From positions 434,001 through 498,000 of the forward strand of contig CAZBRD010000002.1 in NCBI GenBank assembly GCA_964494205.1: a DNA stretch of 64,000 nt. Direction: 5' to 3'. Positions 41,951 to 51,326 of this stretch are shown one piece after another (position 1 is the stretch's first letter; each line of letters begins with the position of its first letter). The translations under genes and the position numbers were made by a program. Below the pieces are notes generated by a model that saw nothing but the letters and a program-made list of their open reading frames with translations, had not been told where the DNA came from and did no database searches. Source of the stretch: JBBTCX01 sp964494205 (GTDB lineage Bacteria > Planctomycetota > Phycisphaerae > UBA1845).

Positions 41951-44812
41951 ATGAACGACGATCATATTTCGCAACAAAATCTCGCCTATATCGAGAGGGT
42001 CCACGCTGAATACACGCGGGATCCGAATTCGGTGTCACAGGAATGGCGAAATTACTTTGATTCGTTGTTGGCCGAAGCACTGCAGGCCGCGGTGTTTCCA
42101 AGGAATGGCGAGAAGCGGAACCCTGAATTCGATATCGCGGCGGTACAGGATCGAGTAGATCAGCTCGTCCGTGCATACCGCGTGCGTGGACACATGATCG
42201 CGCAGTTAGACCCGCTTGGTTCCCCTCGACCGTCGCACCCCGAGCTTGATCCGGAATACTACGGTTTCACAGAGACCGACTTTGACCGGATGGTGTCCAC
42301 TCGCACGGTAGGGGGTGGCGACAGGCAAACCATTCGTGAGATTCTAGAGCGACTTCGTAATACGTATTGCCGTTCGATCGGCGTCCAGTTCATGCACATC
42401 GACGATCTCGAGATTCGCCACTGGCTTCAAAACCGAATGGAGGGCTCGCAAAATCGAATCGAACTGACCCAGCAGGAGCAGGTGCGGATTCTGACGATGC
42501 TCACGCGAGCGGTTGTGCTGGAAGAGTTTATTCGCAAGAAATATGTAGGGGCCAAGAGCTTTTCGTTGGATGGATGCGACAGTTTGATTCCGCTGCTGGA
42601 CATCGCCTTTGAAAAGGCAGGCGAGCATGACATCGATGAAATTGTATTGGCGATGGCCCATCGCGGGCGATTGAACGTACTTGTCAATGTCATTGGCAAG
42701 CGGGCGCAGGATGTGTTTCGCGAGTTTGAAGACGCCGACCCGGAAGAGAAGATGGGCCGCGGCGACGTAAAATACCATCTGGGGCACAGCAGCGATCGCA
42801 TTCTGTCCACCGGCAAGAAACTGCATCTGTCGCTTTGCTTCAATCCGAGCCACCTTGAATATGTCAACCCTGTGGCCCTGGGCCGTGTTCGCGCGAAACA
42901 GGATTACCACGGAGACGCCGCACGAAGCCGTGCATTGGCGCTCATGATTCACGGAGATGCAGCTTTTGCCGGCGAGGGCATCATTCAGGAAACACTCAAT
43001 CTCAGTGAACTGGCGGGCTATTGCACTGGCGGGGCGGTGCACGTCATCGTGAACAATCAGATCGGATTCACGACATCGCCCACGGAAGCACGGTCATCCA
43101 TGTACGCGTCGGGCGTGGCCAAGATGTTGCAGATCCCGATTTTTCACGTGAACGGCGAAGACCCGGAGGGCGTCGCGCAGGTTGTACACGTGGCCATGGA
43201 TTTTCGTCAGCAGTTTCGCCGCGATGTGTTGATTGAAATGTACGGCTATCGACGACTTGGGCATAACGAGACCGATGAGCCTTCATACACGCAACCGCTT
43301 CTCTATCGCGCGATTCAGGAGCGCAAGCCCGTTCGCGATGGATATCTTGAGAATATGTTGCAGCTTCGCGGCGTCACGGTCGAACAGGCCGATCAGATTG
43401 CGGAGGAATGTCGCGAGGAATTGACGCGCGATCTCGCGGCTGCGAGGGGTGACAATCACTCCACGTCCGCGTCAACCGGACGCGGCATCTGGGAAGGATA
43501 CGTCGGTGGTCCGGCGACCAATGCTGAAGATGTCAGCACAAGTGTGCCTGCTGAAGAACTTTCGACGTTGCTGAATAAGCTCGCGACGCTGCCGACGTCA
43601 TTTCATTTACACCCGAAGCTGGAAAAACTGATGGAACGCCGGCGCGAGATGGCGAATCGCGAGCGGCCGATCGATTGGGCTACGGCTGAGTCGCTCGCGT
43701 TTGCTTCACTGGCGTCTCAGGGCTGCACAGTTCGACTCACTGGGCAGGATTGCGAGCGCGGCACATTCAGCCAGCGCCATGCCTTTTTCCACGATTTTGA
43801 AAACGGGGAACGATATTCGCCGTTGCAGCACCTCGCGGAGAACCTTGCTCCCGTGATGATTCACAACAGCCCATTGAGCGAGGCGGGAGTGCTCGGTTTT
43901 GAGTATGGCTACAGTCTTGACTGTCCCAATGGGCTTGTTTTGTGGGAAGCGCAATACGGAGACTTCGTAAACGCAGCACAGGTGATCATCGATCAGTTCA
44001 TTGCCAGCGGCGAAGACAAGTGGCAGCGACTCAGCGGTGTCACGCTGTTGCTGCCGCATGGTCTCGATGGACAAGGACCGGAACATTCCAGTGCGCGATT
44101 GGAGCGGTTCCTTGCGTTGGCGGCGGACGACAATATTCAAATCATGAATCTCACGACGCCCGCACAGTATTTTCACGCGCTGAGACGCCAAGCAATTCGA
44201 TATTGGCGTAAGCCGCTGGTCATCATGACACCCAAGAGCTTATTGCGCCACCCGCAGGTGCTCAGCGAAATCGACGAATTGTCGAGTGGGGGGTTCCAGA
44301 ACGTGCTGCCCGATGGGTATAGCACGAAAAAGTGCTGTCGTATCTTGATCTGCAGCGGAAAAATCTATTATGAGCTACTTGCTGAGCGCGAAGAACTGAA
44401 GCGTCAGGATGTGGCGATCATTCGACTCGAACAGATCTACCCATTCCCCGCAGAAGAACTGCGAGGCGTCCTCGAAACCTATCCGGATGAGACGCCCGCC
44501 TACTGGGTTCAGGAAGAACCGGAGAACATGGGGGCGTGGCGGTTTTTGCGGTGTCGTATCGGTAAACGATTGTTTGACCGTTGGCCGTTTGCGGGAATCT
44601 ATCGACCCGCGGCAGCAAGTCCCGCCTCGGGGTCAAACCGCAGTCACAAGATCGAGCAGGAACAGCTTCTCGCCCTCGCATTCGGCAAGTCAATTGACGG
44701 GAACGCGCTCAAAGCCGGCAAGACGCCACGTGCACCGGCCCGCAAACCAAAGCTTGTCAGCAAGAAGGCGGTAAAGAAACGCGTTGCGAAAAAGGCTGTT
44801 CGCCGCCGATAG
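41951..44812 (+). CDS. sucA: 2-oxoglutarate dehydrogenase E1 component
   Basis: A 953-residue thiamine-diphosphate enzyme of the TCA cycle. The N-terminal E2-docking segment is present (LAYIERVHAEYTRDPNSVSQEWRNYF), then MAHRGRLNVLVNVIGK, IHGDAAFAGEGIIQETLNLSELAGYCTGGAVHVIVNNQIGFTTSP with the ThDP-binding Gly-Asp, RRLGHNETDEPSYTQPLLY, and TFSQRHAFFHDFENGERYSPL. The last 35 residues are unusual: a Lys/Arg/Ala-rich tail (KKAVKKRVAKKAVRRR) resembling histone-H1-like repeats. The sucB partner is not adjacent. GTG 41909 is an alternative start, adding 14 residues. Confidence 0.95.
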   Translation: MNDDHISQQNLAYIERVHAEYTRDPNSVSQEWRNYFDSLLAEALQAAVFPRNGEKRNPEFDIAAVQDRVDQLVRAYRVRGHMIAQLDPLGSPRPSHPELDPEYYGFTETDFDRMVSTRTVGGGDRQTIREILERLRNTYCRSIGVQFMHIDDLEIRHWLQNRMEGSQNRIELTQQEQVRILTMLTRAVVLEEFIRKKYVGAKSFSLDGCDSLIPLLDIAFEKAGEHDIDEIVLAMAHRGRLNVLVNVIGKRAQDVFREFEDADPEEKMGRGDVKYHLGHSSDRILSTGKKLHLSLCFNPSHLEYVNPVALGRVRAKQDYHGDAARSRALALMIHGDAAFAGEGIIQETLNLSELAGYCTGGAVHVIVNNQIGFTTSPTEARSSMYASGVAKMLQIPIFHVNGEDPEGVAQVVHVAMDFRQQFRRDVLIEMYGYRRLGHNETDEPSYTQPLLYRAIQERKPVRDGYLENMLQLRGVTVEQADQIAEECREELTRDLAAARGDNHSTSASTGRGIWEGYVGGPATNAEDVSTSVPAEELSTLLNKLATLPTSFHLHPKLEKLMERRREMANRERPIDWATAESLAFASLASQGCTVRLTGQDCERGTFSQRHAFFHDFENGERYSPLQHLAENLAPVMIHNSPLSEAGVLGFEYGYSLDCPNGLVLWEAQYGDFVNAAQVIIDQFIASGEDKWQRLSGVTLLLPHGLDGQGPEHSSARLERFLALAADDNIQIMNLTTPAQYFHALRRQAIRYWRKPLVIMTPKSLLRHPQVLSEIDELSSGGFQNVLPDGYSTKKCCRILICSGKIYYELLAEREELKRQDVAIIRLEQIYPFPAEELRGVLETYPDETPAYWVQEEPENMGAWRFLRCRIGKRLFDRWPFAGIYRPAAASPASGSNRSHKIEQEQLLALAFGKSIDGNALKAGKTPRAPARKPKLVSKKAVKKRVAKKAVRRR

Positions 44813-45026
44813 ATGTCGATTTCAGCCTCCATTGGCAAAAGTGGGCATTTGTTGATCCCCTTACAAAATCCCGCGCGGAAACCGTTTTCCTGACTCCTAA
44901 TGCCTATTCCCATTTGGGTCATTCATTGATTTACGACGATGTTGGCAATTCAATGGTTTCGCGGTTATCGTTTGCAAGCTTGGTGTGGTTAGGTTTTTGG
45001 GTAACCTTGAATTGAAAGGGAAGACA

Positions 45027-45464
45027 ATGACTCGATATGCTCTTTGTTTGTTTGGCGTCCTTGGGTTTGCGATCGCGGGTTGTACGCCGGGCCAAGACAA
45101 TCCAGCTGCCCAACTCGCCGGCACTTGGGAATTGACCTTCGACGAGCCGGGCGATCTCGAGGGTTACGAGATCTATGCGACCTTTGATGACAATGGCCAG
45201 CTAACTGAACTTTCGGCCACCTCGCCGGAAGGCGGCACGGCCACCCTCGCCGTAGATGATGCAACCACGACCGAAGTCGTAGAGCACGACGTAACCATCA
45301 CCATTCCACGAGCTGCCGGTGAATCCGTATTCACAGGTGAAATCTCAGAAGACCACAACACGATTACGGGAACGATCTCGCAGGAAATTGAGCTTCCCAG
45401 CGGTGACGTCGAAGTAACGCTCCCCGGTAGCGGCGTGACCTTGACCCGTCAGGCTGAAGAATAA
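45027..45464 (+). CDS. Small lipoprotein, unknown
   Basis: A 145-residue protein. ATG 45027 follows AAAGGGAAG and opens a lipoprotein signal (MTRYALCLFGVLGFAIAGC). The mature part starts LAGTWELTFDEPG and continues as alternating beta strands (ISEDHNTITGTISQEIELPSGDVEVTLPGSGVTLTRQ), like a lipocalin-type small barrel. This resembles short proteins with a GTW-EL start and an internal IxG-I repeat, but I cannot assign a function. A strong hairpin terminator follows. Confidence 0.75.
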   Translation: MTRYALCLFGVLGFAIAGCTPGQDNPAAQLAGTWELTFDEPGDLEGYEIYATFDDNGQLTELSATSPEGGTATLAVDDATTTEVVEHDVTITIPRAAGESVFTGEISEDHNTITGTISQEIELPSGDVEVTLPGSGVTLTRQAEE

Positions 45465-45493
45465 TCAGTAATTTTTGAGACTTAACATTTTGC

Positions 45494-45530
45494 AGCGGCC
45501 ATGGGCACTTGCTCATGGCCGCTTTGCATT
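45494..45530 (+). terminator. Rho-independent terminator of the lipoprotein gene
   Basis: Perfect 10-bp stem AGCGGCCATG (45494-45503)/CATGGCCGCT (45514-45523), followed by TTGCATT. Thirty nt after the stop codon. Confidence 0.75.
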
Positions 45531-45691
45531 GGGACAGGCGTCATATATACAAGTGTGTGATTGCACGCGGCGAACCGGTCGTGCGAATCCCGTGCATTCG
45601 GGGTGAAATCGATGCTCGATTGAGACGACCTGGAACCATAATTACGCAGCAGGCGAATTTACTTTGAATACACACTGTAGGGTTCGCAATC

Positions 45692-47356
45692 ATGGATGGT
45701 GAATCGATACTCCCGGTACTGGCTCTGCTTGGTGCGGGCATATTCGGTGTCGGCTTGGCACGAGCGGCGCGGCTCTCACCATTGATTGGTTTTTTCGTAA
45801 GCGGTGCAATTGTCGGCCCCCATGCCTTGGGCATCGTGCAGGAGAATGAGATCATCCATTTTCTTGCAGAGGCCGGCATCGCCTTTTTCCTTTTCGAAGT
45901 CGGCCTGCATCTGCCTCTCAAGCGTTTCCTTTCAGGTTGGAAGGAACTCTTCGTTCTCGGTCCGTTGCAGGTGGTGTTCTGCACGCTCGGCGTGCTCGTT
46001 CTCGCTAAACTCTTCGGGTTGAATTGGTCATCTGCTTTGCTGGTTGCAACAGTGCTATCGCTCTCCTCAACTGCGGTCGTACTTCGTCTGCTGCAGGATC
46101 ATGACGAATTGACTACGCCCGTCGGACAGCGGATCGTATCCATCCTTGTCTTTCAAGACCTCGTCGCTGTCGTATTACTCGCCGCCATTTCCGCACTTGG
46201 CCACAGTGAAGGCGGGGCGATTTCGATAGCTTCAACTCTTGGGTTTCTGATCATCGGACTGATTGCAGTCATTGGGCTGGGCAGATGGTTGCTCCAGCCG
46301 TTCCTGCGGTGGGTGGTGCGGCTCGACGCGGGAGAAGTCGTCACCGGCGCTGCACTTTTCGCCATTCTGTCGCTTGCATGGTTAGGAAGTAAGGCAGGAC
46401 TCTCGATCCCGCTGGGCGCGTTTCTCGCGGGTGTCTGCCTCGCAGAAAGCCAGTACGGCTATCTCGTGCAGGCTGAGATCGCTCCGTTCCGAATGCTGCT
46501 ACTGTCGCTTTTTTTCCTGACAGTCGGACTGGCGATCGACCCTGTTTTCCTGGCCAACAACCTGCCGGTGCTGCTCGGCATGACACTTGCGCTGTTCGTG
46601 GTCAAGACTGTCCTGACCGCGCTCTCGCAAATGGTTTCCGGTGAAAGTCTGGGCCCGGCGGTCCGAACAGGCGCGGTCTTATCACAAGGAAGTGAGTTTA
46701 CGTTCATTATTCTGTCGGCAGCACTCGGAGCAGGCCTGCTTGCCAAACCTACTGTCGAAATGATCGCGACTTCGGTGACGTTATCATTGGCCCTTACGCC
46801 GTTGGCCGCCTGGGCGGGATGCTATCTCTCGCAACAGTGCGCACGTCGAGGGGCTGAATCAGAGGAAGTCGTTTCAGAGGACGGCGAGGTACTCATCGTC
46901 GAGTTCGACGAAGTAGCCTGGGGGCTCGCGTCCATCCTCATGCAAGCCAACGTTCGCTATCGGGGGCATGATCGAGATTGGCCCAGAATCTTGCTCGCGC
47001 GAAGCCGCGGGTTTGACGTGCATTACTCTGATCCAGATCGCCCGCGGTCGCTCAGTCGTGCGGCATCTGGGTTGGTGAAAGCGGTCGTGATATTGGTGGA
47101 GTCACCCGAGATCATCGACCTGCTGGTTAAGGGCTTACAAGGTGTGGGAAGACAAATGCCTATCCTGGCGGCCACGCGCAGCCTGACAGTCTTTGAGCAC
47201 CTTAGCGAGTATCCATTGTCTGGCGTTTTCATCAAAAATGACGAAACGCCGCGACTCCTCGCGCGATCTCTACTCGAGCAACTCGGCTACTCGGCGGAAC
47301 AAATAAGCCAGGCATTGGGAATTCCCGCCGAAGCACACGCAACTCGCGCCGCGTAA
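45692..47356 (+). CDS. CPA2-family cation:proton antiporter (KefB/KefC-like)
   Basis: A 554-residue inner-membrane transporter with 12-13 hydrophobic segments. Family landmarks: FFVSGAIVGPHALG, FLAEAGIAFFLFEVGLHLPLKR, SLSSTAVVLRLLQDHDE, QRIVSILVFQDLVAVVLL with the transport Asp, and SQGSEFTFIILSAAL. The cytoplasmic tail sits where KefC has a TrkA-N nucleotide-binding domain, but the expected GxGxxG is replaced by EFDEVAWGLA, so NAD(H) binding looks lost although strands such as FDVHYSDP and VKAVVILVESPEIIDLL remain. Probably K+ or Na+/H+ exchange with altered gating. It is the last host gene before the integrated element. Confidence 0.85.
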   Translation: MDGESILPVLALLGAGIFGVGLARAARLSPLIGFFVSGAIVGPHALGIVQENEIIHFLAEAGIAFFLFEVGLHLPLKRFLSGWKELFVLGPLQVVFCTLGVLVLAKLFGLNWSSALLVATVLSLSSTAVVLRLLQDHDELTTPVGQRIVSILVFQDLVAVVLLAAISALGHSEGGAISIASTLGFLIIGLIAVIGLGRWLLQPFLRWVVRLDAGEVVTGAALFAILSLAWLGSKAGLSIPLGAFLAGVCLAESQYGYLVQAEIAPFRMLLLSLFFLTVGLAIDPVFLANNLPVLLGMTLALFVVKTVLTALSQMVSGESLGPAVRTGAVLSQGSEFTFIILSAALGAGLLAKPTVEMIATSVTLSLALTPLAAWAGCYLSQQCARRGAESEEVVSEDGEVLIVEFDEVAWGLASILMQANVRYRGHDRDWPRILLARSRGFDVHYSDPDRPRSLSRAASGLVKAVVILVESPEIIDLLVKGLQGVGRQMPILAATRSLTVFEHLSEYPLSGVFIKNDETPRLLARSLLEQLGYSAEQISQALGIPAEAHATRAA

Positions 47357-47457
47357 ATGGAGTCAAGACGAATTCAAATGAACCCGGCTTCCCGCGGGCA
47401 CATCGATTCACCCGCGAATCTAAATAAGTAGGCGCAAAGAAGTTCGACAAATAACGT

Positions 47458-47509
47458 GACAGCCACCGATCGGACTTGAACCGATGACCTGCGGTTTACA
47501 AAACCGCTG
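47458..47509. other. Left attachment-site repeat (3' part of tRNA-Thr)
   Basis: A 52-nt copy of bases 63920-63971 with two mismatches, both in the T-loop (TTCAAGT here, TTCGAAT in the intact gene, minus strand). It covers the anticodon arm to the 3' end of tRNA-Thr. No 5' half follows: the sequence to the right cannot pair with the acceptor strand. Host sequence lies to the left. The mismatches place strand exchange between the T-loop and the anticodon-stem end. Confidence 0.9.
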
Positions 47510-47728
47510 ACCGATTCTCTAACCAACGAAGATATCAACACTTATGACGGTCAATTTTCGCGCGCCAGCGCAGACGACAGCAGTCAATCGCAAGTTTCGC
47601 CATCTTCCGTCGACGATGCTACCCAAAATGATCCGCGATTGGCCGAGCTGATCGGCGCTTGGAACGAGCTGCCGGAAGCCGTCCGAGCTGGCATACATGC
47701 GATGGTCAAAGCGACGATGAAACACTGA
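47510..47728 (+). pseudogene. Detached 3' end of the integrase gene (C-terminal 72 codons)
   Basis: The frame read as TTT ACA AAA CCG CTG across the left att core continues for 72 codons to TGA at 47726-47728. The right-hand integrase passes through its own att core in exactly the same codon phase. The tail is a polar Ser/Asp/Gln linker (NEDINTYDGQFSRASADD...) and then DPRLAELIGAWNELPEAV...MVKA, a compact helical end of the kind I recall from planctomycete integrases. In this position it has no start codon, and a TGA inside the left core (ACT TGA ACC) blocks entry from the host side. In an excised circle it would complete a 555-residue integrase. Confidence 0.82.
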
Positions 47729-47849
47729 TAAGCACCGCGCATTTCAGGTAGTGCGAATGATGAAACATGCGCGCGTAGTCGTCGCTGGCGGATCAGAAAC
47801 GCGGTTTAGATACTGTAGAACGCACATACACGGGTGATAGAATCAGATC

Positions 47850-48125
47850 ATGCACGAACACGGCGAAAATAACGGTGAAATAACGGGGCGGGATCGTTAC
47901 GGGCGCTTCGACGGCTCGCGTCCGGGTCCGGGTCGACCGCGTGGCAGTCGCAACAAGAGTACGCTTATGTTGGCTGCAATAAACGAGCTGGCGGACAGAA
48001 GTCCCGACGCAATTGAAGGTGCGTTAGATCGCATGGTGCAGCAGCGACCGCTGGACTTAATCAAACTATGGGTCAGGCTTCAACCGCGCGAGTACATCCT
48101 CGTCGACCCCAACGAACAAGAGTAG
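47850..48125 (+). CDS. DUF5681-type small protein (copy 1)
   Basis: Ninety-one residues with the DUF5681 signature: a short GRF-like segment followed by PGPGRPRGSRNKST, then a helical part (MLAAINELADRSPDAIEGALDRMVQQRPLDLIKLWVRLQPREY). The function of this family is unknown; members occur in phage-like and island regions. A paralogue of 164 residues lies at 54845, so the two flank the SRAP-ImuA-ImuB-DnaE2 block. First intact gene of the element on this side. Confidence 0.75.
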   Translation: MHEHGENNGEITGRDRYGRFDGSRPGPGRPRGSRNKSTLMLAAINELADRSPDAIEGALDRMVQQRPLDLIKLWVRLQPREYILVDPNEQE

Positions 48126-48277
48126 CAGGTCGGCGCGGCCAGCGAACACACGGCAAGACGAAGACGGGGTACTGGCGGAGTAGTGGGTCCTTAAAGAGTT
48201 GTATGGGTCCCATCCGTGCGGCGTTCATTGCTCGCATTTGCCGAATCAATAAACTCAACGAAGCCGGTGGAATAATC

Positions 48278-48964
48278 ATGTGCGGACGCTACACGTTGAT
48301 CGCCGAACAAACGGAACTCGACAGAGAGTTTCATTTGATCGTTTCCGGTCCAAGCTACGCCCGATACAACATCGCTCCAACCCAGCTTGCACCGATTGTC
48401 AGGATGTCCGAGAACGGCACACGGCGACTTGATGAGTGTCGCTGGGGATTGATCCCGTTTTGGTCCAAATATGAAAAAATTGGAAGCCGGTTGATTAACG
48501 CGCGTAGCGAAGAAGCCGCCAGCAAACCCTCTTTCCGATCGCCGATGAAGAAACAGCGCTGCCTTGTACCCACCAGCGGCTTCTACGAATGGAAAGAAAT
48601 CGAAGGCGGCACAAAGAGCAAACCGGCCAAGCAACCCTTCTACATCCGTCAATGCGACGATCGTCTTTTCGCCTTCGCCGGATTGTGGGACCGATGGCTT
48701 GATCCTGATGGAAACACCGTCGAGTCGTTTACGATCCTGACGACGGCACCTAATGACTTAATGCGATCACTCCATAACCGGATGCCCGTAATCGTTGATC
48801 GAGAGCATTACGATCGATGGCTTGATCGGAGCGTGCAGAGTGTAGACGATCTTGCCTCGATTATGGTTTCCTACCCGTCCGCTGAGCTAACCGCTTACGA
48901 GATAAGCACTAAGGTAAATAGCCCTAAGTTCGATGATCCGGCCTGCATTGAGCCTGCGGCCTGA
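48278..48964 (+). CDS. SRAP-domain (YedK/HMCES-like) abasic-site protein
   Basis: A 228-residue SOS-response-associated peptidase-like protein. The start MCGRYTL places the reactive Cys at position 2 after Met removal, as required for forming a thiazolidine crosslink with abasic sites in single-stranded DNA. Other active-site residues are at matching positions: Asn74 (LINARSE), Glu104 (GFYEWK) and His166 (LHNRMPV). ATG 48278 follows GGTGG; the longer open frame upstream would bury the Cys and is rejected. It heads a block with imuA, imuB and dnaE2, an association known for SRAP genes. The likely role is shielding abasic lesions during replication. Confidence 0.94.
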   Translation: MCGRYTLIAEQTELDREFHLIVSGPSYARYNIAPTQLAPIVRMSENGTRRLDECRWGLIPFWSKYEKIGSRLINARSEEAASKPSFRSPMKKQRCLVPTSGFYEWKEIEGGTKSKPAKQPFYIRQCDDRLFAFAGLWDRWLDPDGNTVESFTILTTAPNDLMRSLHNRMPVIVDREHYDRWLDRSVQSVDDLASIMVSYPSAELTAYEISTKVNSPKFDDPACIEPAA

Positions 48965-49057
48965 CGCTAGAACCATTTCACTTTTTTCAATCTATCAGAC
49001 CCTTGCCACCGGCCCCGCCCGCTTCCTAACATAAGCCTAACAGTGTGGTTGGGGAAT

Positions 49058-49855
49058 ATGATGCTGAAAGAACTTCATCAAACGATTGACGGATTGTGCG
49101 CGGCGAGTGCTCTGGCTCCGCGTTCATCGACTTTGATTACGACGCAATGGCCAAGCGTCGATGATTCTTTGGGCGGTGGACTTACTTGCTCACTCCATGA
49201 AATCTTCGGCGTCGCGTTGCATAACGCATGTTCTCCGACGCACGGACTGTGGTCTCCTTCGATCGACATAGCTACTCACCTTGCGAGACACGGACAACAA
49301 GCAAACGTCGCCAAGACTTGGGTAGCTTGGATTGGGCGACGTTGTTTTCCGTATCCGAGTTTCTTGGTAGGCGCGCAAGGTCAATCCATTGATCTACTCA
49401 ACCGATCGTTTTTCATCGACGCCGGAACACCCGCAAATCGACTTTGGGCAATCGAGCAGACGATTCATTCATCCGTGGTCGGTGTCGTCGTGGCCGATGG
49501 TAGCCGATTCAACATGGCAGCCACGCGACGGATTCAACTGCGCGCGCAATCACAGCACACCTTTGTCTTTCTGCTTCGACCTTGTTCGGAACTAAACGAA
49601 CTATCGGCGGCGCAGACGCGCTGGCTGGTGAGTTACGAGCCGCCGACTTCAATCGCAATTCCGCCGTTCGTGTGTCCACGATGGCGGTTGACGTTGCTGC
49701 GCTGCAAAGGATTGCGGTCTCTTACGGAACAGGGTTGTTGGCTTTTGGAGCGAGACCGTGCCTCGCGCACTCTCTGTCTATTTTCCAAGATGGCCCATCC
49801 AGCGGGCGATTCGGCAAATGACGAAAACGACTTCATGGCGCGAAAAACCGCCTGA
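49058..49855 (+). CDS. imuA: ImuA (RecA-like mutasome subunit)
   Basis: A 265-residue RecA-fold protein. It has the ImuA N-terminal pattern VDDSLGGGLTCSLHEIFG and a RecA-like core (KTWVAWIGRRCFPYPSFLVGAQGQSID, VVGVVVADGSRFNMAATRRIQLRAQ), but no Walker A lysine loop, as is common in ImuA/SulA-like proteins. ImuA supports translesion synthesis with ImuB and DnaE2. A GGGGA motif precedes the tandem ATGs (49058, 49061). Its 3' end overlaps imuB by 98 nt in another frame, so the two are transcribed together. Confidence 0.88.
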   Translation: MMLKELHQTIDGLCAASALAPRSSTLITTQWPSVDDSLGGGLTCSLHEIFGVALHNACSPTHGLWSPSIDIATHLARHGQQANVAKTWVAWIGRRCFPYPSFLVGAQGQSIDLLNRSFFIDAGTPANRLWAIEQTIHSSVVGVVVADGSRFNMAATRRIQLRAQSQHTFVFLLRPCSELNELSAAQTRWLVSYEPPTSIAIPPFVCPRWRLTLLRCKGLRSLTEQGCWLLERDRASRTLCLFSKMAHPAGDSANDENDFMARKTA

Positions 49856-51311
49856 GCGTTTCGCCGTGCTAATATCGTCAAAGCAACGGGGCAAACACTT
49901 AGTAGCGACCTGCTGCGCACTGGCGCAAAGTAAAGGCGTACACGTCGGAATGACGCTGGCCCATGCCCGCTCGCTTCTCTGCGGACATCGCGCTGAGATT
50001 CGGGAATTCACTCCGCACGAAGATAGCCAAGCCCTACGCCGCTTGGCGCTCTGGTCGCTGCGTTTCACGCCGATCGTCGCCGTGGACGAACCGGACGGTT
50101 TGTTGATGGACTTAGCGGGTTGTGAACACCTGTACGGCGGCGAAGTTCCACTTGTCCAGCGAATCGCGCACGCACTGGATCGGCTGGGATTGCAGCATCG
50201 AATCGCCGTCGGCCCGACCTATTCGGCGGCTCGTGCCGTCGCTCGATTTACGAATGAGCGCATCACCTGTTTTCACGAAGATGGTTTGCAAGACATGCTG
50301 GCCGCATTTCCGATCGAAGCCCTGCAAATCGAAACCGCCGTTTGTGATGCACTGAACGCCGTTGGCGTAGAGCGAGCCGAACAACTGCTCACATTGCCTC
50401 GCGATGCACTGACAGCGAGATACGGGTCGGGTTTGCTGCGTCGTATCGATCAAACATTGGGAACGGCCACCGAGTTGATACAGCCGGTGCGCGAAGCCGA
50501 ACCGTTTGCGGTGTCGTATGTTTTCGATGGGCCGATATTAAATCTGGCGGCCATAGAAGCGACGGCGCGAGAGCTGCTTCAATCTCTTGCACGAAAGTTA
50601 AAGTCGGCAGGTCTAGGTATCGTCTGCCTTGCGTTGCGATTGCTTCGCATCGACACGCCACCCGAAACAATGACTTGGACCTTCGCGCATCCGACGCACG
50701 ACTCACAACACGTCTGGTCATTGCTTCGCCCCCGGCTGGAGCGCGTGCATCTGGGGTTCGGCGTCGAAGTCATCTTGCTTCAGGCAACTCGCACGGCCAC
50801 CGTGCAGGTAATGCAAAATACTCTTTGGGCGGATGATGGTATCGGTGTCAATGATGTCGCGCTGGGCAAGCTGTTCGATCAATTGATCGATCACTTAGGG
50901 CCGCAAGCCGTAACCCGTCCCGTTCTTTGCGAAAGCCACATACCGGAAGCCTCATTCAGGTTGGCGCATTTCGACGAAACGAGTCGTACCAAGTCTCAAA
51001 CTTCCTTCGCCATTGATTCTGCGATCCGTCCGTCGCGCCTGTTCGACCCTCTGCAAATGGCGCAAGTCATCGCTCTGGTGCCCGACGGTCCACCGGCTCA
51101 AATCGTCTGGCGTGGGCAGACGTTGGCCGTCTTGTCCTGTGTTGGGCCGGAACGAATCCTGTTTCCGTGGTGGTCGCATCATCCGCTCGACAATCAAGCC
51201 GTTCAGGAAGTTCGCGATTACTTTGCGGTGCAGGATGAACACGGGCGTTGGCTGTGGCTGTTTCGACGGGCAAGCACGGGACAATGGTTCGTGCATGGTG
51301 AATGGGCATGA
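49758..51311 (+). CDS. imuB: ImuB (inactive Y-family polymerase, mutasome hub)
   Basis: A 517-residue Y-family-like protein. The GTG start gives MPRALSVYFPRWPIQR, the classical ImuB N-terminus. The palm region reads VDEPDGLLMDLAGCEHLYGG, in which the catalytic acidic pair of active Y-family polymerases is not kept, as in known ImuB. The C-terminus ends RWLWLFRRASTGQWFVHGEWA, also characteristic. ImuB links the beta clamp to ImuA and DnaE2. It overlaps imuA by 98 nt and stops 15 nt before dnaE2. Confidence 0.92.
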   Translation: MPRALSVYFPRWPIQRAIRQMTKTTSWREKPPERFAVLISSKQRGKHLVATCCALAQSKGVHVGMTLAHARSLLCGHRAEIREFTPHEDSQALRRLALWSLRFTPIVAVDEPDGLLMDLAGCEHLYGGEVPLVQRIAHALDRLGLQHRIAVGPTYSAARAVARFTNERITCFHEDGLQDMLAAFPIEALQIETAVCDALNAVGVERAEQLLTLPRDALTARYGSGLLRRIDQTLGTATELIQPVREAEPFAVSYVFDGPILNLAAIEATARELLQSLARKLKSAGLGIVCLALRLLRIDTPPETMTWTFAHPTHDSQHVWSLLRPRLERVHLGFGVEVILLQATRTATVQVMQNTLWADDGIGVNDVALGKLFDQLIDHLGPQAVTRPVLCESHIPEASFRLAHFDETSRTKSQTSFAIDSAIRPSRLFDPLQMAQVIALVPDGPPAQIVWRGQTLAVLSCVGPERILFPWWSHHPLDNQAVQEVRDYFAVQDEHGRWLWLFRRASTGQWFVHGEWA

Positions 51312-51326
51312 CATGGAGCATTCATC

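Noticed and set aside
47458..47535. A second complete tRNA-Thr at the left end
   Set aside because: The D-arm side has several extra bases and the 5' strand cannot pair with the acceptor; it is only the 3' part, i.e. an attachment-site copy.
47800..47850. LexA/SOS box before the element's first gene (CTGTAGAACGCACATACACG)
   Set aside because: It matches neither the CTGT-N8-ACAG nor the GAAC-N4-GTTC pattern; no reliable SOS box was found in front of imuA or the SRAP gene either.
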